Source: Mesostigma viride (lineage: Eukaryota; Streptophyta; Mesostigmatophyceae; Mesostigmatales; Mesostigmataceae). From it: 64,000 nt of DNA. The translations under genes and the position numbers were made by a program. The stretch is from assembly GCA_009746045.1 (NCBI GenBank), contig RPFO01000448.1, positions 1,474,547 to 1,538,546 of the forward strand. Reading direction: 5' to 3'. Positions 16,018 through 31,300 of the stretch are shown here, piece by piece. Positions within the stretch are counted from its first letter, which is position 1, and the number at the start of each line of letters is the position of its first letter. The notes below the pieces were generated by a model. That model worked only from the letters and a program-made list of their open reading frames with translations. It was not told where the DNA came from and did no database searches.

Positions 16018-16835
16018 TTTCTGCATGCCCCCATGACAAGGAATAATTAACCTGTCCTGCCTGCCCCCATGGCAAGGAAAAATTATTACCCCCGCCTTCT
16101 CCCACCCCACGACAGGAAATCATTTACCTCCCCTGCCTTCCCCTCATGACAAGGAATAAGAAACCCGTCCTGCCTGCCCCCCATGGACACAAGGAATCGT
16201 TAACCCCCCTGCCTTCCCCCACCCCATGACAGGGAATCATTAACCCCCCCTGCCTTCGCCCACCCCACTACAGGGTATCATGAGCCCCCCCTGCCGTCCC
16301 CTCATGACAAGAACAATTAACCCGTCCTGCCTGCCCCCCATGACAAGGAATAAATGTATATGCAATGCGCCTGCCCCCCATGACAAGGAATAAGTAACCC
16401 GTCCTGCCTGCCTCCCATGACAAGGAGTGATTAACCCGTTCTGCCTGTCACCATAAAAAGGAATAATTCACCCGCCCTGCCTGCCCCCAAGACAAGGAAT
16501 TACTAACCCGTCCCGCCTGCCCCCATGACAAGGAATAATTAACAGGTCCAGCCTGCCCCCATGACACGGAATAATTGACCCGTCCTGCCTGCCCCCATGA
16601 CAAGGAATAAGTGACCCGTCCTGCCTGCCCCCATGACAAGGAATTATTAACCCGTCCTGCCTGCCCCTAATGACAAGGAATAATTAACCCGCCCTGCCTG
16701 CCCCCATGAAAAGGAACAATTAACCCGTCCTGCCTGCCCCCCATGACAAGGAATAATTAACTTGTCCTGCCTGCCCCCATGACAAGGAATAAGTAACCCG
16801 TCCTGTATGCCCCCATGACAAGGAATAATCCTCAC
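16018..16835. repeat. Minisatellite block 2, same unit family
   Basis: Further units of the block 1 family, many with an extra AACCCGTC before the CCTGCC part. Block plus leader is a duplicated module of about 1 kb. Confidence 0.92.
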
Positions 16836-20286
<3,451 letters not shown>

Positions 20287-20874
20287 CGCTATCTCACTTT
20301 CTCGGTCCTAAAATCAAGCCATTACTCACAAACAGCCACGCGACTGCTGTGCTCTCACGACGTCTCATTACACACAGCTGATTTCGGGTATTCATCTCAC
20401 TTAAGATCTTTGTGTGTTCCCTTTGCTGCTTTGCCGGATAACGCATGTATCCCTTGCATGCAGGCGATCTACCTAACACAACCATGGCGGACACATTGGC
20501 CAGCATGGCGGGGAGGGCACCTGCGGACACAGATTTTGTAGGCTCTGAGCCCTCGTCACATCGCTGTAGCACTGGACATTGTCATGCGATAAATTTCTAG
20601 AGAGTCCATTTTTTTCAGCAATGATCGCTGGGACAGCCCTATGACGGATGTTATACTGCATTTGTGAGATGCTTGCGGTTGTACATCTTGCACGCCACCC
20701 TCGGACTGTGATTGAGTGCACTCTTCATTCATGTGTTTTGTCAGTAAAGTTTGTCATGCTAATGTAATGCAGAAAACCGCAATTCAGGCAGCAAGGCAGC
20801 AGCCATATTGATTTTAATGAAGTAAGTTTACCTGTGCGTGGTGTTGATTTGTCAGTTTGCTATGCCTTTGTTTA

Positions 20875-21205
20875 TCGTGTTGACATTTTGTCATGTTGAC
20901 ATTTGTTGACATTTTTCTTGCGTTTGGCCTGCGTTTGTAAACGTCATGACATTTGTTGACAAATCACCTTGGCTTGTCAGTGTTTTGACATTTGTTGACA
21001 TCTACATAAAGTTGACATGTCAACGATTGTCAACGTTTTGTCAACATTGTCAACATTCTGTCAAGTTTTGTCAAGCTGTTGACATTTTTTTGTCTAGTTT
21101 TGTCACACTTTGTCACACTTTGTCAACAATTTGTCAACAAGTTGTCACACTTTGTCAACAAGTTGACAATTGTTGACAAAAATTTGTCACACTTTGTCAA
21201 CACCC
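20875..21205. repeat. Right subterminal repeat region of CACTA element 1
   Basis: Multiple TTGTCACACTTTGTCAACA and TGTTGACATTT copies mirror the left end. Confidence 0.9.
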
Positions 21206-21771
21206 GGCTCCTAGTGTCATAGACGCCTGTCATGCTCTTCAGCCTGCTGGAAAACAAGGTTGTTGTATGGAAGGTGAGAATATGTGAGTTACTTATTATC
21301 ACATCCCCACCTGTTTAGCCATGTTTAACATGTTGGCCCCTTGCTGGCCCACTGCACGGTCCCCTAGTTATTGCTGGCCTTTTTACCATATATAATTACT
21401 TGCATCAAAGTGAAGGCACCCAAGTAAACATAACCAATATAAAGCCACATATATACAGTTATACACATGCACACAATTATGCATGCGCACGTTTACATTC
21501 TCAGTATTACATGCAATATATCGATCGTGTCCACAATATCCACCGTATAGAGTATAGCCGAGGGTAGGGCAACCTTGGATTATGTCCAAAACAGTGTTAA
21601 AAACATGTGGATTGATGGTGGGTGTCTTAAAATGTGTAAAATCAGAGTATTCTGAGTGTGTCCGTACGAAAACGTATAATACCGTATTATACCGTATTAT
21701 ACCGTATTATACATTATACTCCACCGTGACCGTATAACGCGTATAACGTACGATTGCACTCTGCCCGTCCT

Positions 21772-22292
21772 CCATCATTCCGCTCACATTGCACTACGTG
21801 TCTGTGTTTTGTTCTTTTTCTTGTTCTTGTTTGTTTTGCTGTTCTTGTCCTTTTTCTTTTACTCTTACTGAGGGAGCTAGGCTGGGCTGCGCGCTGTGTG
21901 TGCTACTCTCGTGTTTTTCTGTGGGCACTTGAGAGACTAACCAAGGATCGGGCCCCCCACACGGCAATATCAGCCTTTGCTTTTGTTTACCCTCCCATAT
22001 CTCTTTACAAACGCCAAAAAAACACAAAGGCAGGAGCACGGTGACTCATCTGGAACATGAAGAAGGGAAGTCTTTTCGTTACAGGAAAGAGGTGTCAAGT
22101 ATGACAGTTGGAAGGCCCCCCCACTGGGAATCCACATGTTCCGAGTCCATTCAGCTGTGTTGTTAGCCACATCCTGCGCGCCCCGGGGAGATGTATCATG
22201 GACCACCGCTATCGCGTAACGGGTGTTACGCAGTGAATGTTGACTTACCTCAATATGCTCCGCTCTGGTTCTGTTTGATGTCTTAGCTCTCA
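21772..22292. other. No gene recognised
   Basis: Flank between the hAT-like element and the Penelope-like fragment. A short inverted repeat GCGTAAC/GTTACGC is near 22216. Confidence 0.4.
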
Positions 22293-23826
22293 GTGCATCT
22301 CGGAATCATCATGAAACACCTTATGACTTTCTGGCATGCTCTTACCCTCCACAGAATACGGCAATCCAGTGGCATTGATTACCGGAAGTACACTGCTATT
22401 TCTCGGCAGTTCCCCTATCGTATCTCCTCAAAGGCATGGCGGAAGCGTTGTCGCATGAACACGCGCCATAACCATCACTGCAAGGATGACCATACTCTAC
22501 GTCGCCTCCGGCGCTTACAGCGCACGCATTTGTCGCTTACCAACTCCACTCGCCCACACCCCGAAAGCACCCGTCGCGTCATTTATGCCATTTACAACCG
22601 CAGGTACCCTCAGCGTATCTACGTTGGCCAGACGCAACGGGATGCCTGGACGCGTTTTCAGGAACATGTCCCGCGAGCGGCACGCCGCCTTCATATTGGC
22701 CGCCCTGCCGCCAACGACGACACCCCCCTACATGGCGCCGGCCATGGCCCATGCAATACGGGTGGTGGGATTGGCGCGTCGTACCCTTGGAACATGTCCC
22801 CGCGGCACCTTTACCGGCGCAGCTTTTCGCAAAGCCACAGGGCATCGGGAAACGTTTGGGAAACGAATGTTACATGCATTTCTGCCCCACGGTTTTTGCA
22901 TTGAAGGCAAGAGATTCAAAGCTCGGTCTCGCCGCCGCCCGCCTCCCCCCCGTCCCCGCCCTCTTATGTTCATCCGTGCCTGGCGTCTGAAGCACAATCT
23001 CCACCCATATCGCCCCTATCCCCCCCGCCAGCGTCACCCCTGCCCCTCCACCCTCCACACATGTGTCCACCGATCCTTCCAGTTTACTCCACCAGTCTCC
23101 GCTGCTTACGTCACATGTCTCGGCTTATGCAACGCGGCAACTTTCATGCATCCCGTATCTCGAAGCCTGCATGCAGCTTGAAGAAGCTTACCAGCTTACA
23201 CATTGCCGTCGGGTCGTGCTCCCCAGCTGATCTGCAAGTCCCCCGCTCCCATGCCGCTAGTCTGCGAGGCCTTCTCTCACGTATCATTCGGCACCATGTC
23301 AATGGGAATGCCGATGCACTGCGTCCGTGCCGTTTACTGATCTCACCTTTCATTCATGCTGCGATGGATGAGCTGTGTTTGCCACACATTCTGCATTTGC
23401 CGCAAGTGCAGGCTGCGATACCGCTCGTGGTGCGCAACACTTTCGGCACTCCCATTGCCGCCTGGCATTACTCTCCCACCTTGGGACAAATGGTTTTCAG
23501 CAACGGGAAGGTCAGCCGCGATACAACGCCCACCGAGCTGGCCACCATCTTGGCAGGGCCCTGCCCCTGCCAACAACAACGGTATTTCAAGTACCTTGAT
23601 CCCCATCTCATAGCACGTCATGACCGCTGACCTCAGCATCCTGCCGAGCCACACGCTTGTAGACCTTTTTGCCAAAGTGACCAAGTTTCGGCCGTGGGTC
23701 GATCCAGCGCACGTGTGCCAAAGAGGTGAATGCGATGCTCTCAATTATCACTGCGCAAATTCTGCACTGCCAATTGTGCACGGACCTACAGCTTGCTCCC
23801 TTTGCCATGGAACCACAACACCTTGA
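22293..23826 (+). pseudogene. Penelope-like element fragment: GIY-YIG domain plus start of RT region
   Basis: The first frame carries a GIY-YIG endonuclease start (VIYAIYNRRYPQRIYVGQT, then RFQEH). Its continuation (WRVVPLEHVP) lies one frame over from about 22750. Further frames give FKARSRRR and, near 23540-23690, the conserved pre-RT text CPCQQQRYFKYLDP and DLSILPSHTLVDLFAKVTKF. This order, GIY-YIG ahead of the RT, fits green-algal Chlamys-type Penelope elements. Several frameshifts are needed to read it and the RT core is missing, so it is a dead 5' fragment. Confidence 0.65.
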
Positions 23827-24640
23827 AATGGCCTTTTTATAAATTATGGCCCATGGCAAGTTTATGGTCAGATTGACCTAGGATTGGATCCCACCACTCC
23901 CCGGGATGTGTCTGGCTAGTGGTGGAGTAGTTGAGTCAAAATGTTAAGTTTACATGGCACTCCCTGCTTAAGTTAACTCCAGATCCAAGGCCAAAACTGG
24001 CCACCTAAACCACTTGCACTTGCATAGAAACAATAGTTGACATCAGATTATGCTGTAACTTTGCAGTGGTGATGAATAATAGTTGTTCTGACCTTGTACA
24101 AAGTTCTACGCCATTTGGAGCCCTAGTTGGTGACAAATGCTAGCAAACTTTTGCTAGCATTTGTCATTAATGGCCATTTTAAATCAATATTTAACCCAAA
24201 TAATGTCAGAATGCCTCCAAAACTTCTTGCCATCATGCCAGCACCTGACGAATGGTCTCAACAAGTCATGAGCAAAAATTCAGATCATGCAGAGCCCAAA
24301 ATGGTGACATTTGCCAGCAATTGTCACCATTTTTTGCTTTTTTACTCATAATTTTAACAACATTAACCACCAAAACACGCTCCAAGCTGGGGCACATCAT
24401 TTAAATCTTTGCAGGCAACTCAAGAATGACTAGTACAAACAGTGTGCAAAAACTTGGTGCATGTGAATGCCTGAGTGGTGACCATTGCTAGCAGAATCCA
24501 TCATGTAAGGTAGGCATTGCCAGTATGCCACAACGCTGTGATGTGCAGTGCATGTCCATATGTATACCCCATGACACCATGCCTCTAAACTACTTGGCAC
24601 ATTGCAAAATGGGAAGGAAAGGTGAACAATACATGCCACA
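23827..24640. other. Non-coding, holds a strong palindrome
   Basis: No gene recognised. 24131-24166 is a perfect 17-bp inverted repeat with a 2-nt loop (TGACAAATGCTAGCAAA and its complement). 24299-24331 is a weaker one (AATGGTGACA/TGTCACCATT). Confidence 0.6.
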
Positions 24641-24829
24641 TCACTAACACAGCCATTTGAATGCTACCAACACGCACCATGCATGATATACACTACGTGT
24701 AATACATGTCGAGAATATGCCGAGCGAGCATATCAAGGTGCAGTGACCCCAACGCTGGCACATGTCACCTGCAATCCACGTATGCTCACATGATATGGCA
24801 TTGGCATAGCCCATGTCTCCATCTCTTGC

Positions 24830-25655
24830 ACTTTGTGCGCACCAAGCCACCCATGCAGTCGCCCACCCGTGCAGCCACCTGGCCACCCACCCACACAACT
24901 GCTCACACACTCGCGCGCCCGTGCACCCAGACAGCCACCTGTCCTCCCACCCAGTGACCCACCCACCAAGCCAGCCGCGCACGTGCTTACCCAACTTATA
25001 TAACCATGCGTGCACCTAGGCAGTAGGCACCCAACCACCTACCAACCCACTTGGACATCCACGGTCCACCCACCAAGGCACCTAGCTGCGCAACCCACAC
25101 ACCAACTAGGTAATAAGGAGGCAATTTCCCCCATCCAATGAGCCAACCACCCAACCACCCAACCACCTAAACACCCAGCCAGCTGGCCCCATATGCACCC
25201 GTCCGGCCAACCACAGTTGACCCACCCACGCACCTACCCACTCAACCACTCACTGCCCCCACACCCTTATACCCAGTGACCCACCCACTGACCCACCCAC
25301 ACATGCATTTTCTCAGCCAGCACCCCGACACCTACCTCACCCCAGACCTGCACAGCCCTTCACCCGCGATAGGTGAGTCGGTCCCAACCATAAACCCATC
25401 CACGCATCCATATCTGTGCGCCCACCCGTCCATCTACCCGTCCCTTCGCCCACCCACCCACATCTAGTCATCTACACATCCACCAGCCACCAACCACCAA
25501 TGGCCCACCCACCAACCCACACACACACACACATCCCTAACCAACCAACCACCAACCCACCACCCTCAAAACCGTGCAGTTGTTTCACTCATGCATCCAA
25601 CAAAACACCCACTTCAAAGTCCCCAAAGCCTATCATCACCCAGCCACCTGGCCAT
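24830..25655. repeat. Degenerate CCACC/ACCCA-rich simple repeat
   Basis: Cytosine- and adenine-rich DNA made of imperfect CCCACCAA and CCAACCA motifs. It continues after the hAT insertion (27287-27700), so copy 2 landed inside this tract. Confidence 0.7.
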
Positions 25656-25663
25656 CTGCCAAT

Positions 25664-27278
25664 CAGAGTGCAATCATACGCCGTATAATACGGTATAATA
25701 CGGTATAATACGTAATACGCTGGCTTTGAGCGTATGATTCATACGTTATAATACGTTTTAGCGTATAATGACGTATAATACCGTATTATACCGTATGATG
25801 CCGTGTTTTCCGCGTTTTTTTTACGTTTTGCGCGGCTAGGATGCCAGAACGACAGGGCAACGATTTGAAGCCACAGATTTCGTATCTCTACTATAAGTAC
25901 TGACCCGTCTGAACTTTCACAATTCGACGCGATCTTATTTTGACATTGTGGTGCACAGTGCGCGCACCGTGCGGAGGTGGCCATGGCGACGTGCGTTCCG
26001 TTAAAATATGGCTAATCCGGCGGGCGACAGGCAAAAAAATTAAGCCGATGGTTAAAAGTGATGTTCTATTATGATGTTTCATAGCAAGATCTGCACTATT
26101 TGCAAATTCGCTGCCTTTGTTGGTACAGATTTGCACGGGGGTCTCATCCAACGTCAATTTGGCCGCGATGAATAATCTAGCATGTGTGCCTGCGACGGTA
26201 GAACTCGACATTCGTGGGTTATTTTGATGCAGCAAGAGCCGTTTAGTAACGGACACCATGAAAATAACCTAAGCATCTTCGATCTGCGGCCATTTCCTGT
26301 CATTTCTAAAATGATTTCGTTCAGGCCTGCGCGATCCGCGGTTAATCCATCCATGGCTGGCTGGCTTTTCTTGCGCGCCTGGGTAGGAAATAATGCCGGC
26401 CGTGGTACGTTGATTTGCCGCATGTCACCGCCCAGTCTGTTTGCGCTCTTAATGAACCTGGCATGAAACTTTTTGCGCCGTTTCTGGGCTTTTCTTGCTA
26501 TTTTGTTCTCCACTTGTTGCAGTTGTGCTATCAGATTTTCCGCAGCTTTCAATGGTTTTCCTTACGCTGCGTATGCCATGCTTCCTAAAGCTACCCAGAA
26601 TTGATCGGGCAGTTATCTGGCTTTGCTACGCTTCCTGTATGGAGGTTTTCACACGGTAGACATTCTATATTGCGTAGTCAAGGACCCTAGCTGCCTGGGA
26701 GCGGCATCACCGTTGCAAGGAGCTGGCGAGCTCATAGACGCCTGTCATGCTCTTCAGCCTGCTGGAAAACAAGGTTGTTGTATGGAAGGTGAGAATATGT
26801 GAGTTACTTATTATCACATCCCCACCTGTTTAGCCATGTTTAACATGTTGGCCCCTTGCTGGCCCACTGCACGGTCCCCTAGTTATTGCTGGCCTTTTTA
26901 CCATATATAATTACTTGCATCAAAGTGAAGGCACCCAAGTAAACATAACCAATATAAAGCCACATATATGCAGTTATACACATACACACAATTATGCATG
27001 CGCACGTTTACATTCTCAGTATTACATGCAATATATCGATCGTGTCCACAATATCCACCGTATAGAGTATAGCCGAGGGTAGGGCAACCTTGGATTATGT
27101 CCAAAACAGTGTTAAAAACATGTGGATTGATGGTGGGTGTCTTAAAATGTGTAAAATCAGAGTATTCTGAGTGTGTCCGTACGAAAACGTATAATACCGT
27201 ATTATACCGTATTATACCGTATTATACATTATACTCCACCGTGACCGTATAACGCGTATAACGTACGATTGCACTCTG
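25664..27278. mobile_element. hAT-like non-autonomous element, copy 2, uninterrupted
   Basis: This 1615-bp element has CAGAGTGCAATC terminal inverted repeats and a perfect 8-bp target duplication CTGCCAAT (25656-25663 and 27279-27286). It is nearly identical to copy 1 and gives the undisturbed sequence at the CACTA 1 site (GGCGAGCTCATAGACG near 26726-26741). The high identity and intact duplications indicate recent transposition of this family. Confidence 0.95.
25891..26552 (-). other. Unrecognised open frames inside hAT-like copy 2
   Basis: Counterparts of the frames in copy 1 (26154-26552 and 25891-26259). A 3-nt insertion changes the frame ends, so the first frame stops earlier here (132 instead of 156 codons). 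This weakens the case that they are translated. Confidence 0.22.
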
Positions 27279-27286
27279 CTGCCAAT

Positions 27287-28032
27287 ATCCGACCGCCCTT
27301 GCACTCATCCACCATGACCAGCGAGCCAGCCACCCACCCTCTCCAACTGCCTGTGCTCCCACCTACGCAGCCATGCAGCCATTTACCAAGGCATCCACCT
27401 ATAAGCCCAGCCACCTGCCATTGAACCCACCCACGCCTAGGCATCCCTTGAAGCATCTATAGCCCAAGCCTCCCACCCAAGGCTCTCTGGGCAATCAAAC
27501 AACCAAACAACCAATCACCCAGCTACACAACCACCTAACCACCTAACCACTCAACAACACAATCACCGAACCAACCAACTACCCAACACCCACACCAGCC
27601 AGGCATGTACGTGCCCGCCTCGCATGCCCTCACCATTGCAACACCCCATACACGCCCCGCTCACCTAGCCAGCCACACACCCAGCCAGTCTCCTGCTCAA
27701 CTCACGCATGAAGGCAACATCAGCCATGCATGGCCTCACCTTGCACCACTTGCATTGCCTGGGTAATTTGCATGAGACAGCTTCCATCTCATTGTCAGCA
27801 ACTGAAGGCTCTTTCTTCACAGTAATGAATAAGCAACAACGTTGGAAACGCTCTCCCACTCCTCTTTAAAACAGTCTTTAAATCAGAAAGACAAAGGCAA
27901 ATATCTGGACAAGGTGGCAATAACCACTGCACCATGCTCTTGAGAAAGTATTAACAATCCAGCTTTCTACCCTTTCAGAAGCTGCCTTGCGTTAGCAACG
28001 ATTCTGGGCTCTCTGACTCGCTCACCTCGCTT
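27287..28032. other. Simple-sequence continuation and unassigned DNA
   Basis: The CCACC-rich tract continues to about 27700. After that I see no gene. Confidence 0.5.
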
Positions 28033-28400
28033 CACTAGAAAAGCATATGACCGGGCGGTAACACGCCCGGTAACACGAACGAACCCGGTAACGGGGCCGG
28101 TAACATGCACGGACCCATGTTACCGGCCGGTAACAGGGTCCGTTCCGGTTACGGCCGCAGTTACCGGAACGTGCCCGGTAACGTGAACGTGGCCACGTTC
28201 GGGTTACCGGGCAATAACCAGAACAAGCCCGGTAACAAGGCCTTGTTATCGGGCCGATTCAGGTTACCGCCCGGTAACCGGAACGAGGCCACGTTCACGT
28301 TATTGCGCGGTAACTAGGCCTTGTTACCGGGCTGGTTCAGGTTACCGCCCGGTAAACGTTCAGGTTACCGGTCAGGTTATGGGGTCCGTTACTGTACGAT
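28033..28400. mobile_element. Candidate left end of a fourth CACTA element
   Basis: CACTAGAAAAGCATATGACC at 28033 is followed by dense GGTAAC/GTTACC repeats in a CCCGG context, the layout seen at the ends of the other CACTA elements. Just inside lies repeat A, whose inverted relative (repeat B) sits at the same distance from the right end of CACTA element 3. I could not find the matching right terminus or the target duplication. Confidence 0.5.
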
Positions 28401-29880
28401 CCCGGTATTCGTCCCGTAGGTTACACACTACCGGTACTACAATCATGTCGTTATGTCGTTCTGAATTGCAGTCACCAGGATGTCACTTAGAATTTCACTT
28501 AGCATTTCGGTCAACCTAACCCCTAACACCCATTTACCCGGGGGAAAAAAAAAATGAATGGGATTTGCAGCAAGGCTCATGCAAGACGAGTTTCATTTTC
28601 ATAAAACATTTCATTATTACATGCAGGATTACATGTCATGCACAAAAATCCAACGCCCTCACAGAAAGAAGCATATCAAGTCAACATCAAATTCGTGGCT
28701 TCTCTTCGTGGCTTGAAATACTGTTTCCATGCGGTGCTTAGGACAGATCCGGGGATGTCGGCACCGCACAGAAGCTCCATCCGGGAGCAAGTGCGCCGGG
28801 GGAAGATGTTGTACATCCAGAGCTCGATATGTACGGGAAGCCGTCGTGTTGGAAACCGAGGTGTCTCCACAGAATTCCGCGCGCAGGCAGCTTGTGCCTT
28901 TACGGGGGAAGACCTGCGACACAAAAACCGTGTCCGGACAAAGCAATACGGAGAAATGGCAACGGCAGATGGAGCCGGCAAAGGCCGCTTGTAAGGAAAG
29001 TGATTTTTAATGCACGAATCAATGTATAATGCATGCTACATCGCCATCGCTTGGGCGGTGAAAAGACAAGGACCAAGCACATGCACCCACCTAGCCTTCG
29101 TGCCTCCCTCCCTTGACGAGGACCAACCACATGCCCCCACCTACCCTTCGTCCATCCCGCCCTTGACGAGGCACAACCATGTGCCCCCACCTACCCTTCG
29201 TGCATCCCTCCCTTGACAAGAAACAAGCACGTGCACCTACCTAACCTTTGTGCATCCCTCCCTTGGCAAGGAACAAGCACACCCACCCACCTACTCCACA
29301 TGCATCCCTCCCTTGACAAGGAACAAGCACGATCACCCTGCTACCCACTAGCATGGTAGCAAGGCAGACCTTACAATTGCATGTGATGTTTATCGGTAGA
29401 AACTGTTAGACAACTAGCAAACGAGCCAGCCGGTGAAGAGCAAGGCACGCATGCAAGGAATTTGTCGTTGCCTATGTCTACCCTTGTGTTTGTCACTGCA
29501 GTTGATGGAAAAAGAGTGCTTAGAAAGCAAGAATGCTTTAACGTTGGTAATAGCAGAGGTGGCGGCAGCAAAAACACTGCGGATGGTTTCCAGCACTAAT
29601 GTGGATAGTGATAATGCATGCCACTTAACGGGACCATATAAACCACAACAAGGATAAATCGTGAGAGCAAAAGAAAGGGGAGTAAAAAATGGCCGGCTTA
29701 CCTAGCAACAACAAAAAAATTGCATGAAAAACGAGATAACTCACCTTTGTCGCAGCAGTGACCATATCAGACAGCTCACAAAAACTTGTTGATCCTTGAA
29801 ACTTCCTGCTTGAAGGCAGCCACCAACGGTGTGGAGTGTTCACCCCAGTCCTTCTCAACAGCCAAGGGAAAGGGAAAGAG
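28400..29880. repeat. Repeat A, inverted relative of 54215-56345
   Basis: Long stretches match the reverse complement of 54215-56345, from the CCGTAGGTTAC/CTACGGGAC area through ACCCCTAACACCCATTTACC to the start of the purine array. It lacks a ~760-bp insert present in repeat B (about 54630-55385). It includes short tandem units around CATCCCTCCCTTGACAAGGA. Open frames on both strands (such as 28638-28994) are not conserved cleanly between the copies. Confidence 0.85.
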
Positions 29881-30575
29881 AGAGGAGGGGTGCGGGAGGA
29901 ACAAGAGAGCGGGGGTTGGGAAGGGGGAGAGAGAGGGAGAGAGAGGGAGAGAGAGGGGGAGCGAGGGGCAGCGAGGGGGAGCGGGGGCGAGGGGGCCGAG
30001 GGGGGCGAGGGGGGCGAGGGGGAGCGAGGGGGAGCGAGGGGGGCGAGGGGGCGAGGGGGGCGAGGGGGGCGAGGGGGGGCGAGGGGGCGAGGGGGGCGAG
30101 GGGGCGAGGGGGAGCGAGGGGAGCGAGGGGGGCGAGGGGGGCGAGGGGGCGAGGGGGGCGAGGGGGGCGAGGGGGGGCGAGGGGGCGAGGGAGCGGGGGA
30201 GCGAGGGGGAGCGAGGGGGAGCGAGGGGCAGCGAGGGGCAGCGAGGGGGAGCGAGGGGAGCGAGGGGCAGCGAGGGGAGCGAGGGGGAGCGAGGGGGAGC
30301 GAGGGCAGCGAGGGGCAGCGAGGGGGAGCGAGGGGGAGCGAGGGGAGCGAGGGGGAGCGAGGGCGAGCGAGGGGGGCGAGGGGGGCGAGGGGGCGAGGGG
30401 GCGAGGGGGGCGAGGGGGCGAGGGGGCGAGGGGGGCGAGGGGTGGCGAGGGGGGGCGAGGGGTGGCGAGGGGGGGCGAGGGGGAGCGAGGGGGAGCGAGG
30501 GGGAGCGAGGGGGAGAGAGGGGGAGAGAGAGGAGAGAGAGAGGGGAGAGAGAGGGGAGAGAGAGGGGGGAGAGAG
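29873..30575. repeat. G-rich purine array (GAGCGAGGGGG family)
   Basis: About 700 bp with almost no pyrimidine except single C or T. It is built from GGGGGCGAG and GGGGGAGCGAG units with many runs of four or more G. Open frames in all directions here are artefacts. It has strong G-quadruplex potential on the plus strand. Confidence 0.95.
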
Positions 30576-30584
30576 GGCTACTAA

Positions 30585-31300
30585 AATTCACCAAGCAAGC
30601 ATGCAAGGAAGCAAGGCCGGACTAACCGAGGAAGCAAGGGACTAATTAAATTCAGCAAGCAAGCAAGAGTGGCTAACCAAGGAAGCAAGGGCCTAACCAA
30701 GGAAGCAAGGGACTAATTGAATTCAGCAAGCAAGCGTACATGCGCGCAAGGAAGAGAGTGGCTAAAAAAGGAAGCAAGGGCCTAACAAAGGAATCAAGGG
30801 ACTACTGAAATTCAGCAAGCAAGCAATTGCAAGCATGCAAGGAAGAGGGGCTAACAAAGGAAGCAACGGCCTAACAAAGGAATCAGGGGACTGCTTCCAT
30901 TCAGCAAGTGGTCAAGCATGCAGGGAAGGAACGGCCTAACCAAGTAGGCAGGGTCATATCAAAGGAAGCAAGGCATTAATTAAATTCAGCAAGCATGCTA
31001 GGAAGAGTGGCTGACAAAGGAAGCATGGGAATAACCAAGGAAGCAAGGGACTGATTACATTCAGGAAGCACGCATGCAAGGAAGCAAGGGAATAAAGAAA
31101 GGAATTAATCAAATTCAGCAAGCGGCTATACAACGAAGCAAGGGCCTAATCAAGGAAGAAAGCAACCACGCAAAGAAGCAGGCAAGCATGCAAAGACGGA
31201 AACAAGCATGCAAGGAAGCAAGGGCTTTATCGAACTCAGCAAGCAAGCAAGCATGCAAGGAAGCAAGGAGCAAGTGAGGGACCAAGGGACTAATCAACTT
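30585..31300. repeat. AAGGAAGCAAGG minisatellite
   Basis: Imperfect units combine GGAAGCAAGGGACTAAT, AAATTCAGCAAGCAAGC and ATGCAAGGAAG. About ten units with varied length. Confidence 0.85.

Noticed and set aside
14940-16835. CRISPR-like array
   Set aside because: Units vary throughout, there are no constant repeats with unique spacers and no cas genes, and the setting is a eukaryotic transposon. It is a minisatellite.
28638-29010. Conserved protein in repeats A and B
   Set aside because: Frames on both strands are broken differently in the two copies, so there is no sign of selection on a protein.
29776-30645. Open frames of 250-280 codons in the G-rich array
   Set aside because: Repeat translations in several frames of both strands.
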